Origin: Nezara viridula
Taxonomy: Eukaryota; Arthropoda; Insecta; Hemiptera; Pentatomidae
NCBI GenBank assembly: GCA_928085145.1
Contig: OV725077.1
Location: 97,195,808-97,259,807 of the forward strand
Length of the DNA: 64,000 nt
Direction: 5' to 3'
A program made the translations under genes and the position numbers. The notes beneath the pieces are model-generated. The model made no database searches and was not told the DNA's origin. It saw nothing but the letters and a program-made list of their open reading frames with translations. Positions 32,549 through 42,334 of the stretch are shown piece by piece. Numbering within the stretch: the first letter of the stretch is position 1; each line of letters starts with the position of its first letter.

Positions 32549-34139
32549 CTCTTTAACCGATCCATAAAGAAAAATACTCCTAACTATGTCTCGGTGAGGT
32601 CATTGCCCCCAATTAAACAGGGTTTTGAGGCTAGTCCCATCCTCCCACAATGTGATATTTGTATATAAATATACATACATTATATTATATTGAATAGCTA
32701 ATTTAATATATATTCTAGATAAATGTCAAAAACAGCAAGCAATATGCTTTAATAGTTTCTCATTAATTATAATAGGGTATCGTTCACTAGTCCATACTCT
32801 CATTAGGATCAGAAAAGATGTGAAAAGAAATCTGGACACAAGAGATACACCGTTCATAAAAAGTTGGACGGCCTAAGCCGCATTGAACTGTGATCTAGAA
32901 TTCCTAAATATAGAACATAGAAAACAAATGTACCCTAATTGGTTCGAACGTTTTACATCTTATTCTACCGTTCTCGTGGAATAAATTTTATGGCATTACA
33001 AAGTTTGTTAATTATTAAATAAACCAGGCCATTCATGATTTTATTATTTTTACATCCTTTGCTTTCGATTATTCTTTGATATAAAATAAATGACAAAAGC
33101 TCAATTTTTTAATGCTTTCGTGACCAATGGATCGTAAATTATATCTGAAATTGTCAACTAGCATTTTAAGATATAATATATATATATCGGAAAAATTAAA
33201 TCGTAAAAAATAAAATTTAATAATTGATTTTAGAAACAAAATTGGTTTTGTACAGAAGGTTTAGTGGTACAAATATTTCTCATGTCTTAGCGCCGTCATA
33301 AAAAAATAAATTGTTTCAGAAAAATATGGCACTTGCAGGTGTTTGAATTGAATTCAAACACCCGTAAGGTGTAGGAGCCCTGATGAAAGCCTCCAACTTA
33401 TGCCGAAACGTCAGCACAGAATAAAATAAATTTTTTTTTTTTTTGTGTGCGCTCTCTGACTTCAACCCCGAATAACTTCCCAACCATAAAAAATATTATT
33501 CATTTATAAAGTTTCAATACATAATGTATGTTTTTCTCCTCTGTATTTAATTATATTACATTTTTAAAATATTCAAAAGGCTGCTTTATGCAATAAATAA
33601 AGAAGCTATTTCTTTGCTGTTCAAAAGGAGTTTCACTGTACTTCTACGTTGCGACATGATTTTCTCATTCTCTTATGCTCACGTAAAATACAAACCTACG
33701 ATCTCTTATTCAGTACCATCTTTATTTCCAGGCCAGACTTGAATAAACACTCCAAGCTGAAGATTACACGAACAATTCTTTAAAATTGGTTTCTGTTGAA
33801 TTCTGTCTCTTGGATGTTTCCTTGCCTCTGCAGACCCTTGCTCTGGAAAAGACAAAAACAACTTTTGTTTATATGTTAAGAATAAATCTTCTTAACCTAA
33901 TTATTTTAATGGCATCGAGGCCATTAAAATATACAAAATTTGTAGCAAATAGAAAATTTGTTAAATAAAAATCTCAACTTTTTTTTCCTTAAAAAATATT
34001 TGAATCAGCTTCGCTCCTTTGGTCAGTACTAATTGTTCCAATGTTATATTCATAAAATAGCAGTACGCCAAACATTTTTTTTTCTAAACTAGACCGGTAT
34101 CTTAAATAAGAATACATGCACTAAACATAGATGTGTTAT
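32549..34139. other. Intergenic AT-rich sequence
   Basis: No gene seen. A palindromic block GGTGTTTGAATT...AATTCAAACACC lies at 33340-33363, followed by a hammerhead-like core. A ~90-bp stretch at 33855-33955 (TTCTTAACCTAATT, then ATCGAGGCCATTAAAAT) recurs at 34315-34410. Confidence 0.5.
33338..33430 (+). ncRNA. Hammerhead-like core next to a palindrome
   Basis: A 24-25 bp near-perfect palindrome (33339-33363) is followed by CTGATGA (33380-33386), a 17-18 nt insert, GAAAC (33405-33409), GTCAGC and AATAAAATAAAT then poly-T. The 3' part closely parallels 30251-30295 (GAAACGTC.GC then AATAAA), so both are probably ends of the same Penelope-like family. Confidence 0.42.
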
Positions 34140-34430
34140 CCATATTATACACTATTTACTTATTTTATAATTGTTCTTATATATCTCTGAGGCTCTAAAA
34201 CCCATATTTCGGTCTTTGTACATTATCCTGAAGGGACTTGTCCCAGAATAAATAAATTATATTATTATGTACCTATCCAGATCCCATCAAATATTTTTTT
34301 ATGATCAATTAAAGTTGTTATATTTGTTTTTATGTTAAAAATAATTCTTCTTAACCTAATTGAGCTAATAATTTAGATGACGTCGAGACCATTAAAATAT
34401 TCCACATCAATAGCGAAAATAATTTTTGTT
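33855..34430. repeat. Direct repeat of ~90 bp flanking a LINE end
   Basis: Copy one is at 33855-33955 and copy two at about 34315-34430. Both contain TTCTTAACCTAATT and TCGAG[GA]CCATTAAAATAT. Between them lies a LINE 3'-end fragment (34140-34262). Confidence 0.5.
34140..34262 (+). mobile_element. LINE 3'-end fragment (TTCCAGAATAAA family)
   Basis: AGGGACTTGTCCCAGAATAA and then AATTATATTATTA, matching the 3' ends at 7590-7645, 39970-40020 and 51965-52018. The 5' limit is approximate. Confidence 0.55.
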
Positions 34431-35599
34431 ATGAATATTCCAATGATTATAGGAAAGAATTTTAATGTTTGTTACAATGTTACATAGAGATACGGTGACC
34501 ATTATGATCAGTGACTTAAGTCATAAGCGCCGGTAATTAGGAAATATTGAGAGCTTCACGGTTAGCAGTGTCGGTCTTATGTTAGAGATTTGGCGCCCGC
34601 CGGAAAATAACCTTTCATCCCAAAAAAAAATTAAATTTAACTCCTAATCTTTTTTATATCATGCAATATTTGAATATCATTTCATTCAACACGACTCTAA
34701 TTTATTTACTTCATTATTAAACTAAAATTAATTATTCTCTCATGCTTTGTATTTTCTTTTATTCCCAACATGTGGCAACATGCCCCTGGTTTATGCTCTT
34801 CCTTAAGGCCGTTACTGAAGATTAGTATAACACGACCATGTTGCTCAATTCATGAGGTGAGGGGAAGGGAAGGTTGTTTGAAATGATATGAGAAATGTAA
34901 GGCTGAATGAGCTCCAGAAATCCTTGTCATCGAACGGAACCAATCCTGATTAGCTTTTGACTCTGATAAAGTATGGGAAGAATTTTTATAATCAAAGAAA
35001 AGGCGAGGGTTTTAATAGAAAGTGCTAGCAGTTAATTAATATTCTTATGTCAAGGTAGCATTATTATCGAGGTGCTATAGTCCGGATTTATGAGTGAGAG
35101 GGGAGAAGAGAATAGTCGGAATTTATTGGCGCATTGAATTAGACAGTGGGAGGGATGGAGGGTAGGGTGGAAGCCTTCCCAACTATTTATGCCAGTGATT
35201 ATAATCTCACACGAATCCTAGAATAAAAGAAAATCGAGATTTATTTTTCAGGATCTTAACGTTAAGTTCTTTCTTATACATTCTTTCGTACACTTCATTA
35301 CTTAAAATTATTAAGTAAATTCACGTATTGGTGGCTCTAACATAACTGACTTAGTCCTTAACAAACTATAACAATAATATTGATTTAATTCTCATTTAAA
35401 TAATTGAGCTTATTAAATATTCCAATTCGTGGTAACACACATGGTGGGGGGAGGGGTGGAAGGGCAGGAGGTAGGCGATGGACCAAAAGAAAAAAAAATG
35501 TGGGAGTTTTTGTTATGGGTTAAAATTCAACATAATTATTTTGAAACGAACAATTATAATATTGAATGTTCAAAATTAATTTGTTTACATGTTTATATA
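34431..35599. other. Intergenic sequence without recognised features
   Basis: No gene or clear repeat. A G-rich patch GGTGGGGGGAGGGGTGG lies at 35441-35460. Confidence 0.45.
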
Positions 35600-36345
35600 A
35601 TTGTTAGGGGCTTCTTTGATGAGTCCCCAAAATAAATGTTTTGTACTTTTTTATGGTCATACGATGATTGGGGGATCCTTATTAGGACTCCGAATATCGT
35701 TATTTGGTATTTGTCTGGTACCGTTGTATGTTTGGTCCTAAAACTAATTGTTTTGTATTCGTTTATTTCCGAAAATTTTTGGGGCCTCATTGATCGGTAC
35801 CAAACATAAATGTTACGCCTTTGATTATCGACGAAAAGTATTTTGGGGCTCATTTTATGTATTTATCCGTTATATGTTTAGTCCCAAAAATAATTGTATT
35901 GTATTCGTTTCCTGTAAAGTTTTGGAGCTCCTCTAATGGGTTCCCAACATAAATGTGTTGTACTTTTTTATGGCCGTAAGATCCCTTCTTAAGGCCCCGC
36001 ATATCGTTATTTTGTATTAATCTAGTTCCGTTGTATGTTTGACCACCGAAATAATGTTTTGTATTCATTTTCTGCAAATCGTTGGGACTCTCCAATGGCT
36101 CCTAGCATAAATGTTATGCACTTTCGGCGTAAAATGATTGGTAGGGTCCCTTTGTAGGTCCCAAATATCGTTATTTTGTATTTATCTAATACCGTTATAT
36201 GTTTGGTCCCAAAAATAATTGTTTTGTATTAGTTTACTGCAATTTTTGGGGCTCATTCGATATGTCTCCAACATAATTATTATGTACTTTAGTATCACCG
36301 TAAAATGATTGTGGGTCCCCTCTGAGGGCCCGAAATATTGTTTTT
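35600..36345. repeat. Diverged tandem array, unit about 145-175 bp
   Basis: Four to five units can be aligned by the anchor [C]AACATAAATGTT.TG.ACTTT (positions 35625, 35800, 35944, 36104, 36268) and by ATATCGTTATTTTGTATT, ACCGTTATATGTTTGGTCCC and AAAATAATTGTTTTGTATT. Spacings of anchors are about 174, 144, 160 and 164 bp, so units have gained or lost small pieces. The minus-strand frames through it repeat the peptide pattern ..HKKVQ.IY.G.. but contain stops at different places, so I regard the array as non-coding satellite-like DNA. Confidence 0.8.
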
Positions 36346-36779
36346 GTGCAATGGCAAAAAAAAAAAAAACATAAAAATTCTCGTTTTGGGCAAAATTAGA
36401 ACAGCTGAAGATTAAATGAATTTTTATTTTAATTGTATCCCTATGATAGCACTCAAAAGACATATCTATTTCGCAACTTCTTAATGATCGTCGTCTTCCT
36501 GTTACGCCGTCCTGAAAAATGAAATGCTCAGACGTTTCACAATATGTCTTACGCAATCCATTCCCATAACAGGGTCAGAGAGCGGCGTCAATTGGGACAA
36601 ATTACAGTTTCAAGCAAAAAATGTGAACAGATTGAGTTTTGTAATAAAAATAATGCTCCTGTTATTAAGTGAATGAACACTTTGGTTGTTGAATAATACT
36701 TTGAACTTACTTTACTTATTTTTGTTATATAAAGTATCAAATAATTTACGCAATGATATGCATTAGTAATATATAGTAA
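36346..36779. other. AT-rich spacer
   Basis: It contains a 14-base A run and otherwise no feature that I can name. Confidence 0.4.
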
Positions 36780-37399
36780 ATATAGTTGGTTGTTTGTGTA
36801 GTTAAGGTGTATAACCTGTTGGTCATCAGCGCCGTTAATTAAAACTATATGTAGTTATATCTTTTGGTTGTAAATAACAAAATTAAAAAGACGTATAATA
36901 CACGTTAAGGTTAAAGTTGTTTACGGTTATTAAAGTTTAGTTATTTAAAGCTAGGTTTGAAGTTAGCACTTTAAAAAAGCAAAAATAAAAAAAAAACAAG
37001 AAAGGTTAAAAGGAAAAGGAGAAAAAAAAAGAAAAGGAAAAAAATAGAGTTGGGGAGAGCTTCAGAGATTCTCAAAGATTCCTTCTTCAGAGAGGAAACA
37101 CGACTTTCCTCAAGATTTTTCATCATTTCTGGAAATTTCTGGAATTTCTCTTTAGTTTAATTCTCTGATGTAAAATGCATAGCTCTCGAAGATATAGACC
37201 ACTGTCATTCTATCTCCACATTTCCGAAAAATGGGCGGATTTTCTTTTGTATTAGGTGAAGGTGTGTAAGCCTGGTATGACCTATTATTATTCGCGTAAG
37301 GACAACTTCCTCTCTTCGTTACTGCGACTGAAACTGCTCCCTGAAATTTATTTGGAGGGCTGTTGTCCTATAGTGTCTATCAATCTTGGTGTATGACCT

Positions 37400-38215
37400 G
37401 GGTCGCGTCAGTTCGGATGCAGTTAAGAAAGCTTTACCATGTGCTGGAAGGGTAAGAGCTTCTTTTGCTGCTCTGTCAGTCATTGCATTCCCACCAATGC
37501 CTACATGACCGGAAGATCATATAAAATGTAATAATGTTCCAATGTCATTTAGCTGTTTTATGAGTCCCAAAATATTATGGTGGTCTGGATACATTTTGTT
37601 CATGGCTTTAAGGGCGCTCAAAGAATCTGATACCACAACCACATTTACAACTGGCAAATTTATCATATGTCGTAGAGCCATCGGGATAGCATTAATCTCA
37701 AGGGTATATATGGAATAAAGTGGGTGTAGTTTACATTTATAGGTAGCATCAGGTGTGACGAAGACGGATGCTGTTGATGTATCCGATTTAGAACCGTCGG
37801 TGAATATTAGTATATATTCTGGTAGAGAGCTAATTGTTTTATGGAATAGTTCTTTATATTTTGCAGATTCCGTATTTTCTTTCTTAAATTTGGAAAACAG
37901 TAGATTTAATTTAGACTGCATAAAAGTCCAAGGGGATATGTCATTTTTAATTATAATTAAGTTGATCGGTTTCAAGTTACATATTCCAAACGTCATCCTT
38001 TCTGCTAATGGCAGTGTTACATTATTCTTTTGTTGGGATTTTGTAGAAAATTTAGATTCACAAATGTATTTGTAGGCAGGGAGTGTGGTTTGTGGGTACA
38101 ACATTGTTATATAATTTATTGCTAAATTTTGTCTTCTAAAAGAGAGAAGTGGTAGGTCTGAATCTACACAGAGACTGAGGGTTGGACTAGTCCTAAAGGC
38201 TCCATTATGGTGCAC
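37400..38215 (-). pseudogene. I-like LINE RNase H domain and preceding linker
   Basis: Open from 38215 to 37517 (232 codons). The RNase H pattern is YILIFTDGSKSDTSTASVFV (first Asp), SIYTLEINAIPMALRHMI (Glu), VVVVSDSLSALKAM (second Asp), and after a stop at about 37514 GHVGIGGNAMTDRAAKEAL with the fourth acidic residue. The usual Trp before P.HVGI.GN is replaced by the stop TGA. RNase H of this type occurs in the I, LOA and R1-related LINEs, where it removes RNA after first-strand synthesis. Confidence 0.8.
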
Positions 38216-38628
38216 TGAGTCAAGCTTGGCAAGACTACTTTTACGAGCGGAGACTTAAACAAAACTGCCATAATCTACCATAGAACCTATTAATGCTTGA
38301 TACACTTTTAGCATTGTATTCCTGTCCGCTCCCCACTTAGTTCTGTTAATACCTCAATTTTTCTTGATCATTTTTCTTTTAGTGACTTATTGGGATGTTC
38401 CCAAGACAGACGCCTGCTAATTTAAGTGGTAACGAAGTGCTTATTTATGTAACTGTATGTATATGTAATGTAATTTATGTAAGTTATATGCATATGTAAT
38501 TTATCTGTATATGTAATTTATGTTAATTTTTATGAATCGTTTAAATCCATTTCCTTCTTGTGTGTCGTATTAAAAATAAAAATCATTATTTTTTAATAGA
38601 TTTAGATAGATTTCTAGATTATTTTTTA

Positions 38629-38871
38629 CTACATTTTACTAATACAGTTATCAACGCATGGTACTTTAACATCTCCTAGATAAAGGTCTGGCGATAGTAG
38701 TGGTTTTCGTTTTCTGCTAAAGTGAACACATTTTGTTTTGTCAGTGGAGAATTGCAATCCTAATGATTTAGACCAACTATCAATTCGATATAGTGCATCT
38801 TGGAGTTTCTTTTTAATAGAGGCGATATATTTTCCTCTATATAATATTGCAAAATCGTCGAGAAAGAGCAC
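38629..38871 (-). pseudogene. I-like LINE reverse transcriptase, catalytic FLDD part
   Basis: Reads VVLFLDDFAILYRGKYIASI, then LQDALYRIDSWSKSLGLQFS and TDKTKCVHFSRKR. L-D-D stands at the place of the usual [FY]ADD catalytic pair. Its upstream half is on the other side of the inserted LINE, at 40033-40440. Confidence 0.8.
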
Positions 38872-38879
38872 AACGTTAA

Positions 38880-40024
38880 AGCTTCAAAAACTCAGGCCAT
38901 TGTCATTGGTTTCAAGCCCCTCCGTAGATCCTGTACCGACTTTCCCATACTAAACCTTGGTGACCAGCCAATCTCCTTCTGCACCTCTGTCAAAAATTTA
39001 GGACTATTTATTGATCAAACCCGCTCCTGGAATCACCATATTTCTCACATCTCCCGACGGACAATTTCTACCCTCAAACTATTCCATCGCATCCGCCATC
39101 TCCTACCTCAACATACGCGTAGACTCCTCGTTTCCTCTCTCATCTTCCCCCTCTTTGACTACAGCTGTGTGGTGTATGATGGACTCTCGGTGGAGCTCCA
39201 TGACAGACTGAAAAGATAAATGAACAGTTGCGTGAGATTTGTAACTGGTGCCCCGAGATACTACCATGTCTCTCACTACTACACTGAGTTAGAGTGGCTC
39301 TTCCCCTCCATTCGAAGACAATATTTCCTAGGTACATTCCTCTATCATATCATCAACAATCATCGTCTTTCCTACGCCTACAACCTTCTCCAATTAAAGT
39401 CCTCAGTCCACTCCCTCTCCACAAGATCTCGACCTTCCGACCTTTACATTCATTCTCACAGATCTGCCTCGTTCCAAAACTCCTTTATTGCTCGCTCTGT
39501 TAACTTTGGAATTCCCATCCTATCAAAATTCGACATTCTTCATCCCTATCTACATTCAAAACCCTTCCTATTCCAATTCCTGTCCCAAAAACAGTCAGAT
39601 ACCAGCTAACCTTTTATGCAAAATTACATATTATTTATAATAATATATTCACATATAGCTAATAACGTAAATACTTATTATAGATTCGACTTTCTTTTTT
39701 TTTTCAACAGAAACACGGATTTTACTGTTAAGAAGAATTTACATTTATTTTTTATAAAAGGGTTTATTTATTCTTTACCATTGTACATAGTTTTAAGTAT
39801 CTTGGTGGCAAGTATGGTTTCAAGAGTTTTATGTATAGATTTTTTTTATTTTATTTTGTATATAGTATGTATAACTATTTTTTTTTTTTACTGATTTATC
39901 TTTATCTTTACTTTTTATGTTTGTTTTTATTTGGCTAGATATAACATTTTAATTTCTGTACTTTTTTGTTATTATGAAGAGACTTCGTCCTAGAATAAAA
40001 TTATTTCCTATTCTATTCTATTCT
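38880..40024 (+). mobile_element. LINE 3' part inserted into the I-like LINE
   Basis: A + strand insertion of about 1145 bp with an 8-bp target duplication AAC[GT]TTAA (38872-38879 and 40025-40032, one mismatch). It contains the C-terminal part of an RT protein, a 3' UTR with GAGACTTCGTCCTAGAATAA and a terminal CTATTCTATTCTATTCT microsatellite-like tail in place of poly-A. Related 3' ends are at 7590, 34225 and 51965. Confidence 0.85.
38881..39609 (+). pseudogene. LINE ORF2 C-terminal part (post-RT region)
   Basis: One frame from 38881 to the stop at 39609 with a single in-frame TAA at 39217-39219. It begins ASKTQAIVIGFKPLRRSC (just after the RT catalytic region), then SVKNLGLFIDQTRSWNHHIS, LFDYSCVVYDGLSVELHD and, past the stop, NSCVRFVTGAPRYYHVSHYY. 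The pattern N.LG..[IL]D...[ST]W..HI and the later CVRF..G...... are typical of LINE proteins of the CR1/Jockey group. I cannot fix the clade. Confidence 0.75.
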
Positions 40025-40032
40025 AACTTTAA

Positions 40033-40440
40033 TTCTACGTGGTACATTTAATCCAAGGTCGCTGATGGCCAAGGCGAATAAAGTTGCGCTTAGGTCACAT
40101 CCTTTTGGTAACCCCTTATCTGTTTACATTGCACAGACAACGATGTTCCAATTTGGACCCGAAAAGAGCGATGAGAAAGAAATTCTTGGACGAATTTGGA
40201 AAGACTATCTCTAAATCCTAGTCAATGGAGCTTTCTTAGAATTAAATATTTATTGGTTTTATCAAATGCTTTGCGCATATCGAAGAAAACAGCAACTGCT
40301 TCCTCTTCTTGAACAAAGGCATATAGCAATTCAGCCTGCATTTGGACTAGGTGGTCTATTGTCGATCTCCCTTTGCGAAATCCAATATGGTTAAGCGGTT
40401 AAGTTAAATATGGTTTCGCAGTACTTCCAAAGAACTATAC
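40033..40440 (-). pseudogene. I-like LINE reverse transcriptase, fingers/palm part
   Basis: The minus-strand reading gives HIGFRKGRSTIDHLVQMQAE, then LLYAFVQEEEAVAVFFDMRK and AFDKTNKYLIL, then LGFRDSLSKFVQEFLSHRSF, VQIGTSLS and, after a frameshift, LFALAISDLGLNVPRRIKV, where the inserted LINE interrupts. The Asp in FFDMRKAFD is the first catalytic Asp of the RT. Stops and at least one frameshift are present. Confidence 0.78.
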
Positions 40441-41557
40441 TTATTTAACCCATTATTATAAGAACAGGCTTAACAATATACTCGTATCAAGTAAGTGATC
40501 ATAAAATACTATTAATGTCATACATTTATAATTTCCATTTACATTTTTTTTTAAGTTTCATTCGTTTTTCAGATAGTTTTTATTTGTCCACAAGGAATTT
40601 GAGGATATAAAATAGTTGAATAGAATCAATTTCGAGTTCAGATATAAAAATTACACATCGATACCATCGATTTTGAGAACAATCGTTTTCCACTCTCTCA
40701 CAATTTTACTTAAGCTATTGATTCTCTATGGATGCGTTTGCGTGTGACTGTTAACATGATAGCAGCTGTCACTTCTCCAAAAACTTGTATACTACCACAG
40801 AATTTAGGTAATGATAAATAAGATTCAATACAATTTATTTGTATTGGCGGGCAATGATTAATCGTTTACATGACGCAATTTTTAGCAATATTTTTAGCAA
40901 TACAAATTAAAAAAAAATATATGAAAAGCAAAAAAATAATAAAGGTGATGTTCTTTTCATTATTACACTTTTAAAACAGTATGTCCCGTTTTATATTAAT
41001 TTTTATGAATTGTTTAAATCCATTTCCTTCTTGTATGTCGTATTGAAAATAAATATTTTAGGAAAAATAAATATTTATTTTTTATTTTGGTTTGATTGCA
41101 AAAATGTTACAAGAGTTAGAGACATTTTCCCGAAACACGTTTTCAATCAAAAAGCAAATTCAAAGTGTGCGAAAATAAAAGGATAAGATTTTAAAAAAAA
41201 ATTAACCATAGTCTAGAAATCACTGTTAAACATATTATAACTTAGTTGTGTCAAACTATATTTGTCATATTAGATAGATGGGGAGATCACCTAAATTCAT
41301 CAGAGTAATTTAGAAGCATTTGGAGAAAAATTCGTGCGACATATTTTAACATTGGGGAAATGACAAAAATTATATTTGTTAGATAGTAAATTCCTTGTAA
41401 TATTAATGTTGTAATTATGAAATTGTTATTTAATTATAACTTCATTGTTATTGCAAAGTGGATAATTAATACAAATTATTCTTGGAAAATATTAAAACTG
41501 AACGAGCAATTAATCTGACGTGAGCTCAAATTATTGTTAAACTTTTAATATAATCTT
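40441..41557. other. Intergenic AT-rich sequence
   Basis: No gene seen. A block ATTTTTATGAATTGTTTAAATC then CATTTCCTTCTTGTATGTCGTATT (40999-41046) repeats 38526-38571, so both places hold the same dispersed repeat. Confidence 0.5.
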
Positions 41558-41564
41558 AGATCCA

Positions 41565-42327
41565 AGACAAGAACTTAACCGACGATACGGCCAATTATAC
41601 AGACTACTGACCAGAAAATCTCAACTTTCAATTGACAACAAATTACTACATCTAATCTACAAGACAATCCTGAAACCTATTTGGACCTGAGGACTTGAAC
41701 CTTGGGGGACAAAATTCTCTAACATCAAACGCATCCAATCCTTTCAATCCAAAGTCCTCCGAACAATAGTCTATGCTCCGTTCTATGTAACCAACAAAAC
41801 CTTCATCATGACCTTAATATCCCATTTGTCCTTGACTTTATCTCTGAAAAATTTTCATAATTCTATCAGAACCTTATCAATCATCCAAATCCCCTAGCCC
41901 AATCCCTATCTAGTTCCACTCATCTCTACAACCCTCCTCGAAGGTTGAAGCGGCAGTGGCCTAGAGATCTTTTATAGTATTTATTTTGGAGTTCTGGCAA
42001 TGGCCAGATTCTCCACTCAAGACACGAATGTATGTGGCTAAAGCGCTCTCGCTCAAACTCCACCGGCTTTAGCATCGGTGAGGCGGTTGAGAGAGTAGCG
42101 CGGGGATTTGGGTTCTCCGCCTGATTGTATATATTGTATATAGGTGTGACTGTTTTTAATTTATTTGTATTTAGGTTATTTTATTTTTTTTATTGTATAT
42201 AGTTATTATTTTATTTTGTTAATTTTATTTTTTTGTTTTTGTATATACGGTGTGAATGTGTTCATTTATCAATATAATTATTGTCCCTGTGACAGAATAT
42301 TATATGTCTAAATAAATTAAAAAAATA
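41565..42327 (+). mobile_element. Jockey-like LINE, 5'-truncated copy
   Basis: A 763-bp copy between AGATCCA target duplications (41558-41564 and 42328-42334). It starts in the C-terminal part of the RT protein and includes the 3' UTR and AATAAA plus A-rich tail. It is close in sequence to 27389-30074: QELNRRYGQLYRLL, NIKRIQSFQSKVLRTIV, and RRLKRQWPRDLL are shared. Confidence 0.88.
41570..41976 (+). pseudogene. Jockey-like LINE ORF2 C-terminus, broken
   Basis: Reads QELNRRYGQLYRLLTRKSQL, then a frameshift before IYKTILKPIWT, a stop (TGA in place of TAC/TAT-Y), and IKRIQSFQSKVLRTIVYAPF. It ends RRLKRQWPRDLL before the stop. It corresponds to residues about 620-754 of the frame at 27832-30096. 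Confidence 0.82.
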
Positions 42328-42334
42328 AGATCCA

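Larger units (their letters stand above)
36780..40440 (-). mobile_element. I-like LINE with RNase H, interrupted by another LINE
   Basis: Minus-strand remains run from about 40440 (reverse transcriptase, GFRKGRSTIDHL, then AVAVFFDMRKAFDK) to 40033, continue at 38871 (VLFLDDFAILYRGKYI) to about 38230, and then carry an RNase H domain (38215-37400) and a 3' part down to about 36780. The split between LNVPRRIKV and VLFLDDFA is exactly where the + strand LINE at 38880-40024 is inserted. Multiple stops and frameshifts are present, so the copy is dead. The 5' part (ORF1, endonuclease) is not visible. The 3' limit is approximate. Confidence 0.82.

Noticed and set aside
35593..36556. Minus-strand frames (81-124 codons) with repeated peptides as a repeat-containing protein gene
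   Set aside because: Stops fall at different positions in each repeat unit and unit lengths are not multiples of three relative to each other, so the array is better seen as non-coding.
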